NCBI GenBank assembly: GCA_963457665.1
Contig: OY735207.1
Coordinates: 47,084,196 to 47,148,195 of the forward strand
Source of the DNA: Thysanoteuthis rhombus
Lineage: Eukaryota > Mollusca > Cephalopoda > Oegopsida > Thysanoteuthidae
Reading direction: 5' to 3'
Length of the DNA: 64,000 bases
Part shown: positions 22,601-33,084 of the stretch, one piece after another
Layout of the letters: each line of letters starts with the position of its first letter
Position numbering within the stretch: the first letter of the stretch is position 1
The notes under the pieces: model-generated
The model's input: the letters and a program-made list of their open reading frames with translations, nothing else
What the model was told of the DNA's origin: nothing
The model's database searches: none
Position numbers and translations under genes: made by a program

Positions 22601-25600
22601 ATTTTAAATTGGCGACAAACACCTCCAAAGAAATGTATGCCGTGATGGATTGTACTCTTTTTGGCAATTTCAAAGCACTTACAGGAATCGGCGAAACGAT
22701 ACTTGAACCAGAATATTCGACATGAAATAACAAAACGGGACTTCAACGAGAAAGTTGAACCATTGTAAGAAACAAGAATTAAATCAGTGTTTGTCTCGCT
22801 ATACTTTCTATTCTGTCAATCACACTAAACAAAGGAAAGATTCTTTTTTTTTTGTACGAAAACTTGAGGAAAAGAAGCCCGATCTATAACGCTGTCAATT
22901 TTCAGGGAATTATTTTAAAAAATTCGGTCACCTTGGTATGTCTGTTTTTTGTGTGCATAAGCCCGTTTTCCTCTTTGAAAACTAGTGACTAAATATACAA
23001 TTGAAAACCGTTTATTGGCTGGAAACTTTTGCAGTAAGAGGAAATTGTCGACAGAAGGTAAGGTATAAGATACTTCTTCTTAATTTTGTATTTTATGCGA
23101 AATATGATGCTTATTCCCATAAGATTTTTTCTGCGCATTCTAATATTTCAGAAGTGTTTCCTTCTGATGATTGTCTATCGTTTATAATTGAACTGATACG
23201 GCTAGGTGCTCAAGTACTGTTTCATCGATTCAGTATTTACTTTGGAAGCTTTTAAATATAACATTCCGTGTATATTCACACAATTGATATTGTTTATATG
23301 GGCGTTGATTTGTGTGCTGGAATATGAAAGTTATTAATAGATTAGCCCCTAGTTTTTAGGGGGGTGTATTACTTCCAGAGCATCGCTAGTTGACTCGTTT
23401 ATAAAATAACTTTTGATTTTGGACTGAATCGAAACTACATGGAAATCGTCTACATTAAAGGACACGTCTCGATCCTGAATTTCGTACGCCTGGCAAGAAC
23501 CAATCTTGCAGGATCAGAAGCAACAACCACTTACAATCTTAGTTATTGCTTGGCTAAATATAAAGTTAACAAAACAGGATTTTTCCACTTACCAGCGAGT
23601 CTTTTAGCTATATAAATATATTTTATGTATAGACTTTCTGTAGCAGCTTTCTAGCTTTATGAAATCAAGCTAATCATGGATGCTTGCCCTGTGTACTTGA
23701 TGATTTTATACTGTAATTAATGATTGTAGTTTGTATATAGTTTTAGTGCATGAGTTATCGTTTTAATTTACGAGGGGTGGAATATCGTGAGTAAAAAAAG
23801 AAATTAAGATTCTTATATTACATGCTCTCAATTTATAAAACAAAAATCAATCCTCAAATGAGACATTGGGTGGGAAAAAATGATCTGATGAGGTTTAGGG
23901 AGATAATTCAATTCACAAAACTGATAGTGCTGGGTTGAAAAGAGAATTTTAGGGTTTGAAAAACGCTGAAAAAAAAAGCGGCTGATAAATAGCATTGGGT
24001 TTTTATTTTTATTCTTTTAGCCATCACTTTATCGTTGCTTGTTGTCTTTCCGAACATTGAGTCAACATCCAAAGCGGAATTGTATCTAATAACTGCTTTA
24101 CAAACCACCCGTTTTACGTAAACCGTAGCATCACGCGATTTATTCACGTCAGAAACGTTACCAAAAACTTACATTTACAGCGTGACACTACACATTCTGG
24201 TAGTAGGGGGGGGATGAAATTATGACCCTTGTTTTGGCTTTTCTGTCGTTACTACTACTCAAACATTTCTCTGATCAGCTTTTGTCAGTTACTACACCAC
24301 GGAATATTTCTGGTGACCAGGAAATAAATTACTGATTAAACACTGGTTTCTTGAATATCTTACATAAAATGCGTACGAGCAAATTTCGACAAGTCGTATG
24401 TTGGGCCTCGAAAATGAAGTGATTTCAAGTGGCCAGAAATTAGGGCATATGTAACTGATAGCTGAGAAATACTAGTTGTACTATAATGTAGGTATTGTTT
24501 GAGTTTTTATCATTAAAAAAAGCATTGAAAATCGGGAATAAGGAGATCGTCAGCGTCAAAAATTAGGACAAGGGTTACAGACACAATATGGCTAAATGAA
24601 CGTTTATATTGACCGCCTTCTAATGTTTATCAATATTTTTGACGCAGTTGTGTAGGCATCGGGTTACAGAAAGTTTGGAGCTTTAATTTCCATTGTTTTC
24701 AAAACGTAATTTGTGGTTTTAACTAAATGTTTATTCTTAATGGAGACTTCCCTTTCGAGCACGGAACGATTCCCCTAATAAGTTTGGCCTAATGACCGGG
24801 TATTCATGAAGTGATGAACCCGAATAATATAAAATTATAAAAGATGAAGAAACTATCAACTTTGGATCTTTTTCGTTAGTCTGCACAAAAGCTATTGTTT
24901 ATCATTTTTGAAACACGAAGCCTGAAAATCAAGAAAAAAAAAACATTGTTGCATTTTTTTTTCGTTAGCCCCCACGAGATTGTTAAACCAGCAAAAGGGA
25001 CTAACGAAAAGCCCCTAATTCTATGTCCAATATTGCAGATTTTCTTTTCTCACTTCAAAATTTTGACAGCATTAGCCTCTTCTCCTGGTAAAGCTACAAA
25101 AATATGGCTAATGTACCAATTTTTAAATCGATTGAAAAAATATACCAGATTGACCATTTTTGAGAAAGGTTAACATGTGTTGATTCTGTAAGTTCAATTT
25201 GTGTCCAAGAATTTGACTCCGAACTAACACCACGAATAGTTTCTAGTTGATGGAAAAAATAAAATGCAACGATCTTTTCTTTTTTTCTTTCTTTCTTTAT
25301 TTTTTTTTCAAGCTACCATACTTTAAAGATAATTGATGCTAGCTTTTGATGGGGTCTAACGAAAAAGCCCTGAAACGTTTCCTATTTGAGTGAACACTTT
25401 AGCCCCTGTTACCACTCTTTAAATGCATGAATAAATTGCTTACAAAGAATAAGAAATTGTCAATTGGTGACGCCCTTTGGTGAATATACAAAAGATAGAA
25501 TTAGGATCTTTATTCTAATTTCTGATTAGAAAATGTAAAGGGTTGGGTGTAATTGTGCATTTTAACGATTGGTAAGATATTGTAGCTTAAAACAAGGTTT

Positions 25601-25884
25601 CAACCTTGGCATACGAGGCAGTAGGCAAGTACAGCCCCCCACTTGGGAAAATCAAAGTTTCAGGAAAAATTGAGCCCTGCCCCCTTTGCTGAAGAGCTCT
25701 CATACGCCTATAGGTTTTACCATTACAGTTATGTTATAAAAAAACAAAACATTTCCGTTTCTGTGCATTGGATGGAAATGATTTTTCATATCAGGATATT
25801 TTCCAATTCTTTTCTCTAGAAATATGGAGCTTATGAAAATTGACTGATAGTGGAACCGGTTAGCCTAATAATTGGGCATTTTTC
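22601..25884. other. Long quiet non-genic stretch
   Basis: About 3.3 kb without a recognised gene or mobile element. The motif CTAACGAAAA(A)GCCC recurs at about 25000 and 25358, and its complement-like TTTTCGTTAG(C/T) at 24868 and 24960. This hints at an unrecognised local repeat. Confidence 0.4.
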
Positions 25885-26835
25885 GACAAACGCATAAATT
25901 TTGGTACACTTATAGCCAAAGACATTAAAAAGAAAAATGGTGATTGAGCCATCATGACTTTTCAATATGGTGCCCATGACAGCAATTTCGAAATTTATTT
26001 ACCACACATAGTTTTGGGGATCACCATTTGGATAATATACGCAAGTCATTGAAAATTCAAGATGGCCGCCGTGGTTAGTAAGCAAATTATAATTGCAATA
26101 AAGCTATGTTAACTAGTCTGACATGAATGATATCAGTGTCAAATATATCTTTTATGATGCAGAATTCGAACATGGGATTTCAGAATTGCCCAGATGCTTC
26201 TTGCGATCTCACAATCCAAGATAACCACCATGTGTTGAGTCAGTTGGGGTGTTGACACCAGCATTTATCTGTGTTGATGGGGCGGATGGTACTGGTGATG
26301 GCGATTGTGGGGGCTGTGTCGGAGGTGGTGATGGCCACTATTATCATCAGCTCCATCTACATGGTGAAGGTAGTAGTGGTGTTGACACCAGCATCTGATA
26401 CAACACATGGTAGTCGTCTTGAATCGTAAGATAGAAGGATGCCTCTTGGAAATTCTAAAATTCCAAATTTGAATTTTGCATCATAAAAATGTATGATTTG
26501 ACACCGATAACATCCATATTTGACTGGTTTACGCAATTTTATTGCAATTACAATTTTCATACCAGTCATGGCTCGCATTTAGATTTTTCAATGGCTTGTA
26601 TGTATTTTTAAAATGACAATTTTCAAAAACTATGTATGATAAATATATTCAACTATTTACGTCTTTAATATCAGCCATTTCTGTCCAGAAAATTAAATCT
26701 GACGAGTTTTTGAATGTAGCCATTTTAAAAATGACTGCCATTGGCAACGTATTGGAAATTCATCGTAGCTCCATCCAGATCTCTCTTTTTTAAATGCCTT
26801 TGGCTATAAGTGTTCCAATTTTTAGTGGTTTGGAG
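25885..26835. mobile_element. Foldback element with ~400-bp imperfect inverted arms
   Basis: The reverse complement of about 25885-26240 aligns almost collinearly with 26385-26835. Matched blocks include CACATGGT, GCATCATAAAA, TATTTGACAC/GATTTGACAC, TTTATTGCAATTA, CAAAACTATGT/AAAACTATGTATG, and TTTGGCTATAAGTGT at the outer end. The arms are roughly 70% similar by eye. The central spacer (26241-26384) is GT-rich and carries GGTGTTGACACCAGCAT twice. No transposase is present. A solo right-arm copy lies at 43103-43600. Family unidentified; probably a non-autonomous DNA transposon. Confidence 0.75.
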
Positions 26836-28245
26836 CTTTCAGCTAAACTGTCCCGCTATGAACGTTTATCTGAGATTTTAAGTGACGAATATAAAAACTA
26901 AGTCCGAGGACACCTTCTAGAGTTTGATTGTTTTTCCATCTGCTATTGTGTTTTTGTACGGTGAAGTAAGGAACGCCACTCCAGGGGTGGGTATGGGGGG
27001 GTCTTGTCGCCATGAAGTCTAATTCACGTTTCATAAACCCTAAACAAATAGCCTAGAGAGAAACTTCTGATTTTTGAAGCCCGGACAGGGACAGCTGATA
27101 CCGTAGCCAGCATTAGGGTAATTTACTTTATTTTTTTTCTTTCTTTTCAATTACTTAACTCTCTACTCTTTTTTTTTCTTTCCAAGTTCACCTATCGCCA
27201 ATACTTTTTTCTTTTCTTTTAATAGATTTCTCTTATCAGATGCAATAACCAAGACTTTACCAACAGCTGCAATGAACTTGCAAAATTTTAAGATTCGTAG
27301 CAACTATCTTTTGTAGATACTAAGAGGTCGGCTTTGAGCAAATATATATGAATTAATGCATAATCCCGCATTAGGTTGACTTACCTACTTAGCTATCGAT
27401 ATGTTCAGATCAAACATATGACTATATATCTCTTTTCTTCTCTTTCTTTACAAGCTTGTGTGTTTTTCACATGCATGTAAATCTCAAAATTACGAGATAG
27501 AGAAAAATACAGCCTTATCTATAAGTGAGCACGATTTTCGATCTAAGCTTAACTTCATAGCAGGAATCTGGCTCACTTTTTCACAGGACCTGCAAACTCA
27601 GCGATCCTCTTTAAAAAAAACCTCCCTGTGTTGATCTCTATTTTGTGTATTTCTAACGGCCAAACGTCATACGCAGTTGTTCCCCCAAAAGACGATTTTA
27701 TACATGATTTTCTAATCAAATCCACGAAAAAGGGATTTATCAAGCTATTCACCAGGTCATTCGGGTACATGCACTCATATTCATTTTATATTGGAGCAGT
27801 TATTCTCGGACGGGAGCAACCTAGCTCCCAGGGGCCGGAATTTCAGTCGGGGTAGGACGTTTAATGGTGAAGTTATTGGTTGACTATTCAAAGGAGGGAG
27901 AGGAATTGATGAAACCTTCGCTTGCTTGGTGGTTAACATGATCTTATTTTACTTATCAAAGATTTACATGAAACTTCTCTATTATAAAGCCTCGTCTGAA
28001 ATTTAATCAGTTCTGTGTACTGATTGCTCTCAATGGACCACAGAAGTTTCCGATATTTTTGAAAGTCTGCTTTCAGTATCTCTGTTTTATGGTCGTATCG
28101 TGTGGCTAGTGCTGTTTTCCGCTATGTTTGTGAAAATCTCAAAGCACCGCCGTAAACCAGTTACGATCGTTTGATCTTTTACAAATATTACAACATTAAA
28201 ACTCTTTATTTATTCACAGAGCTATTCTTCGTCTAACACACTGAC
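26836..28245. other. Non-genic DNA
   Basis: No supported feature. A 75-codon + frame at 27628-27855 has no recognisable domain. Confidence 0.35.
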
Positions 28246-28254
28246 CACGGGTTA

Positions 28255-28332
28255 ATGGCAGTATTTGCTGTTCCTAAGTGGTCACCCATCTAAGTACTTG
28301 GCGAGTTCATGGCTTCTCAACTTCGGTTATAT
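28255..28332 (-). ncRNA. 5S-rRNA-like fragment (5S-derived SINE head or pseudogene)
   Basis: The minus strand matches the 3' half of 5S rRNA. GAAGTTGAGAAG corresponds to GAAGCTAAGCAG (A-box region), then AAGTACTTAGATGGGTGACC corresponds to TAGTACTTGGATGGGAGACC (C-box region), then ACTTAGGAA corresponds to GCCTGGGAA. The 5' half of 5S and a closing stem are absent. This is either a decayed 5S pseudogene or the head of a SINE3-type retroposon. No body could be delimited. Confidence 0.65.
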
Positions 28333-29104
28333 GGCTGAAACTGGGGCTTTCTAGTTTTGTAAGGAAATATGGGTTCAAGTGCATAGACCAAAATAAACAT
28401 TCTCAGTGAATTGTCCGATTTACTATTTTCATCTCAACTAACAAATTGTTACATTTAAGTTTTCTCCGTAGAATCCTAGCAACGTTGCCGATCACGTTTC
28501 TTTAGAGTTTCAGGAAGATATTGGAACTCGTATTGTGTAAATTAGCTCTTCTCAATTGGAGAAATATCTTTTTTTTTAAAAATGCTCTCTATGCATATGG
28601 TTGAGGGGGAAAGTATTCCTCCCCTCTACCCCAGAATCAGCGCGATATTCAGCTACAGCACTCTGCAAGGTTACCGTAACGTCTGGAATGTTCGGCCGGT
28701 TAAGGTCGAGAAAAATACTAGATTGCAATGAGTAACTTGCTCACATCGTCACGTATCCTCCTAATCAAATTGTAACCTCTGTACAACGTTACAAAATCGT
28801 TCCTTGTTGGTTGGAATGGCTTATTTAACTTAAAATGGCGCATAAAATCGTCTCTTCATGGATAAGCAGGCAGTAATGTTTGACCTTTATGAGATTCTTG
28901 GTAGAATCTAATTATGGCGAAAACAAGTTCAGGGCCTTTTTGCAGTATATTTACGTGTCTATGATATTGTTTGGAGGCAACTTTACTTTTGGAGAATACC
29001 AGATAGTGTAAATAAGTGTAAACCAATGGCTTTATTTTTTTATTTGGAGCCGAAACTGACCTGATAACTCTTTACGACAATAGGAAAACCAGCAAACGGT
29101 ACAA
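28333..29104. other. Non-genic DNA
   Basis: No supported feature in this interval. Confidence 0.35.
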
Positions 29105-29496
29105 AGCATCTATTTCAGTACATCTCTGAATTTTTTCAGATGAGGTATTATTATTATTTTTATTATTATTCGGACCATCCTCATCTTAGTTGTTTTTCAT
29201 ACAACGTTTTGGCCGTCCATAGCGTAGTGGTTACAGAATCAGACAAAATTACTGCAAGTAATCTGATGGTTCTAGGTTCAATCCCAGTGTGAGACAATAA
29301 TAATACTACTAATGCTAAGAGGGGAGTGCAGTCAATATACCCCCATTGGTTAAATAAAGGGTTCGGTTCGTTACTTCCCCACACCTACCAGATGATACAT
29401 GATGAAGGCCGTAGGGTACAATGGCCAAAACGTTCTATGAAAAACAACCAAGATGAGGATGGTGCGAATAATAATAGAAATAGCATCTATTTCAGT
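29105..29496 (+). mobile_element. tRNA-derived SINE with inverted copy of its own 3' end, with target duplications
   Basis: A perfect 15-bp target duplication AGCATCTATTTCAGT brackets the element (29105-29119 and 29482-29496). Inside, a tRNA-like head has A box TAGCGTAGTGG (29220-29230) and B box GGTTCAATCC (29275-29284). A body and a 3' end AATAATAATAGAAAT follow. The first part is unusual: 29163-29214 is the reverse complement of 29423-29474 with 49 of 52 bases matching, preceded by about 40 bp that includes a small TCTGAA/TTCAGA hairpin. A second insertion with its own target duplication is at 58872-59229 and shares the same 5' boundary, so the unit moved as a whole. Confidence 0.85.
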
Positions 29497-30975
29497 TTGT
29501 TGTTATTTCGTGATATTCCTACAAAACGCCTTTTGGTCTGCAAACATCAGGGAATAACATTATTTATCATTATTATTTATTTATCTATTATTTATTCATT
29601 TATAAAAAAATTTTAAAAAAGTTAATCCAGGACACTGATCTCAAATCCAAGTTGTTTATCGGGTTGACAGTTAAGGCTGAGTTGAGACGTCTGAAATTTG
29701 AAACGAAAATTCAGCAAAATACTTCATAGATGCAATGTAATGTTTACTCGTCCATCACTCCTTTCTGATAACGACCTTGGTTCTCTGCGGGGGTCGATGT
29801 ACGGTCATATGACTGGATTAGGGTGTGTAATGAATGGCTCACGTATGCTCCTATTTACCCGAACCCCAACGAGAACAGGATATGACACAAGGTCGGTTTA
29901 ACATGGAGAACCTTGCATGCAAACGTAGGGGTCAAGGACTTCCTCAAAAATTCTCTTCAGTATTCGCAACTATTGTTGCAATGACATGAGAGCACTTGAG
30001 ATGGTAACCTGATCCCACTGGTATAGACTACATAGTGTCGCCTTCTGCGTCTTTCTGGTCAGAAATGATCTTCCAAGGATAAATTTTGATGATCAGCAAG
30101 CTGGCCCCGCATATGCTCATCTCAGTGTCCCATGACTGTCGACTAAAATCTTACAGCGACTGACCTTGGGATAGGATAATGGTATTGGTCTGTGAATTTT
30201 TTTTTCCTTTTCATTCGTGGCGTGAAATGCTGGTGATGAGAAAAACAATTGCATAATTTCGATTTTCTAATGTTCCGTTTACATCCAACTTTGACAACGG
30301 AACAAATTTAAATGTTTACAAATTAGATCTCTCGATGCTTAGTATTACTATAAGTATTATTGGTAATAGTATCGGTAGTAGAGGTGTTATGAAAAATTTT
30401 AAGGCAAATATACCGCACCTTTTAGCTGGATGAGAAAAAAAACCTAAGGTTTTGCTTTCTATTCGGTTCTAATTAAAACACATCGTTTTATAAATTAGTT
30501 CTGTCCTTTGAATACTTCTTGCATTAATTCCTATCCACCGAAATTATTCCTGATTTCCAACACGCATTGCAGATTAGGCGTCGAAGCTCTAGCGAACCTT
30601 TTGATATTTTTATTTTCTCATGGGATTTCCCACTGCCATTTGTTTGTCTGTGGAGAAAATCACTTAAGCTGAGCGGATGAGCGATCGAAAAGTGATAGTT
30701 AGTTACACTAGGTTCAAACGTAATCGGCGCTAAAATGTATGTATTCCTGATATTTTGTTCAATTAACCATAATCGTGATCTTGCAGTCGTACATAAACGC
30801 TTTGTTTATGTTAGTATTTCAGTTTATATGTATTCGTTTTTTTTTTTTTGTTTTTTTTCCTTTTTCTATTTCCATTAGTAGAATTACTATAAACTAATTG
30901 AATTTTTTATGGTTACTTTTTACTTCTATCTCAATTTATTAGTTGCTTGGTTGAGAAACTTTTTGTTTCAACCGA
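29497..30975. other. Non-genic DNA
   Basis: About 1.5 kb with no recognised feature. Confidence 0.35.
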
Positions 30976-31019
30976 TTTGCCTCCGGTAGTGAGTTAATGG
31001 CGTTCAAGTGGAACATAAA

Positions 31020-31110
31020 GAATGAGCTTCAAGTGGGATTGGAACCCACACCCACAACGGGAAGCATCGTTTGACCCGGCCTGTTCTACCGATGACTCAA
31101 TTGGATGACA
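31020..31110 (-). mobile_element. tRNA-derived SINE fragment
   Basis: The minus strand has an A-box-like TTGAGTCATCGGTAGA (complement of 31085-31100) and a well-paired B box/T arm, GTGGGTTCCAATCCCAC (31033-31049). The spacing fits a tRNA. The acceptor stem is not convincing. Confidence 0.55.
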
Positions 31111-31449
31111 GAAATATAAATAACGCGTTTTTGAACCCATCCTTTATAGTTTATATTAGTTTTATAACTTTTTGAATGGAAATTGCTTGTTTCGCAGGTA
31201 GCGGGTGAAACTAGTAAATGGCCAACTGGAATTGACTTTGAATTTCATGACGATTGATTACTCTTTTCTTTTTTTTTTCTTTTTTCTTTTTTTCTGAAAT
31301 ATTAAAACGGAACATTATTTATTTCTATCATTGGGTAAAGTATTGTAACACAATATCTTCGTTTGAAATTTTGAGTAGTTTTTATTTTATCTTTAGTTGC
31401 TCTCTAATGCAACTTTGACTCAGACGATCCTTTCACGCCATCGTGTGAA

Positions 31450-31530
31450 CAGCGCGATTGGGAATAAAGAGTAAACCCACGGTGAGAATTGAACTGAGAC
31501 CCGTTGTCAGTTAGTTAAAGGCAGCTAGGC
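31450..31530 (-). mobile_element. tRNA-like SINE fragment (11.5-kb family)
   Basis: The minus strand has CAGTTCAATTCTCACC as B box and a GGGTTTACTC...TTTATTCCC extension shared with the 11.5-kb copy. It lies just 3' of the family A LINE at 31.57 kb. Confidence 0.45.
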
Positions 31531-31569
31531 ATATACTGGACTGTTGAAGTGGATGGCAGCACCCTCCCA

Positions 31570-32280
31570 AGAATCATCATCATCATCAGTCTTTTAACGT
31601 CTGTCGTTGGACAGACTTTCCCCAAGATCCGCCAAATTTCTCTATCATTGGCGTCGCAGAGCCAGTATTTTCTGAATTTATCTAGTTCATCTCTCCATCT
31701 CGTATTCTGTCGGCCTCGGTTTCGCATGTGATCTCTGGGGATCAATGTTGTGAGTCGTGATGTCCATCGGTTGTCTTTCATTCTTGCAACATGGCCTACC
31801 CATTGCCTGAGATTTTTTAAAATAGTTTCTATGATGTCTCGGACTCCTGTTTTCTTCTTGATATACTGTGCTATCTTGTGATCTCTCCATGTAAGGTTGA
31901 GCATGATTCTTTCATGCGCACGTTGCCTGCTTCTCAGTTTGCAGGTCTGTCTCATGGTTAAGTTCCATGTGTCGGCTCCGTAAGTGACGACAGGGAAAAT
32001 GCATTGGTTGTATACTCTTTTTAGGATTATTGGGATCGTCTGGTTCTTAAAAGTAGAGCTTGTTCTACCAAAGGCTTGCCATCCCAGAGTGATTCTTCGC
32101 TTGATTTCCTCCTCTTTCGAGGATATCATGGAGATTCGTTGTCCTAGTTAGATGTAATAGTCTACCTTGCCAAGTTTTGTATCTTCTATCTTGACACTTA
32201 TGTTCTTAATATGATTATTGCAAGTGATTTTCGTTTTACTGAGGTTCATGTGTAGGCCGACTTTTTTGCGTTATTTGTTT
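31570..32280 (-). mobile_element. LINE (family A), longest copy, about 710 bp
   Basis: The best-preserved copy, with an open frame of about 200 codons on the minus strand. In order: SKTKIT (RT palm end, other side of a stop), LGQRISM, then EEEIKRRITLGWQAFGR, FPVVTYGADTWNLT (the conserved YGAETW block), KLRSRQRAHERIMLNLTWRD, a GHVARMKDNRWTSRLTTLIP block, RWRDELDKFRKYW and REIWRILGK. A one-step frame change precedes the ATC/GAT tail, so the expected end VQRRTLKD is read as CPTTDVKR. One stop interrupts the upstream part. The element lacks the endonuclease and most of RT (5' truncation at about 32280). RTE-like is my best guess for the clade because of the microsatellite tail. Confidence 0.9.
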
Positions 32281-33080
32281 AGTTCATTATAAATTTTTTA
32301 ACTTCATACTCCAGGATTTTTGACATTCTTTTTGTACCATGGTAAGGATAGTGTTTGGGGGAGGGCTAGGTAATTCAGAACCACGTACAGTCTGTTGTAT
32401 AAGATAGAAGCTATACAACTAACTCTGTAGGAGGGCCTGCATTTATCTTTAATGGTTGCACTATTTGTACCGTCAAGCTTAGTAAACTTAAAGAACAAGA
32501 TGATACTTTCCCCACGGTCGAGGTATTTGAGTATTTCCTGTTGCCAAAAGTCGGTGTTCGAGCCCAGGTAGAAGCCAAGATTTTAAAATAAAGTAAGCAG
32601 GCAGACCTTCATCACTAAGAAGGCTGATGGAATACTACCTTAGTTTTTCTTCTCATTCCGACTTGGTCAGTACTAAATTTAGTATATATCAAGGATAGTT
32701 GAAATAAGTATCTTACCAGTAATTTAATTATGCATGCCGATATTTGGTAGACAAATGGTACCAAATAACTGATCCCCTCGAGAAGAAACGTATAATAACA
32801 AATGATTAGCAGAAAATGATAGAATAATAATTAGCGAATGTGATACCAATCAAAGATTACTCGAAATTCTAATCCAATGTAAAATGCACTAAAATTGACA
32901 ATTACTGAAAACGAATGGAAATAGTGTTTTGTTTGTTTTTCCTTCCCTCCATATAATGCTTTAAGCCAATTACCAAACATTAAAACTTATCAGCTAACTA
33001 ACATGACCCATTTACAGGAGAAATTTTCTAACAAGGAATTTGAGAGACTATAAAATTTTAGGCACTTAGTTGAGGCAACT
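32281..33080. other. Non-genic DNA
   Basis: A B-box-like GGTGTTCGAGCCCAGG occurs near 32550-32566 without a convincing A box. Nothing else is seen. Confidence 0.35.
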
Positions 33081-33084
33081 TTAT

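Noticed and set aside
29163-29230. Type III hammerhead using the upstream CATACAACG-TT as stem III and cleavage site
   Set aside because: The TT after the stem is simply the complement of the GAAA core because the segment is an inverted copy of the 3' end; any such inverted repeat would give it.
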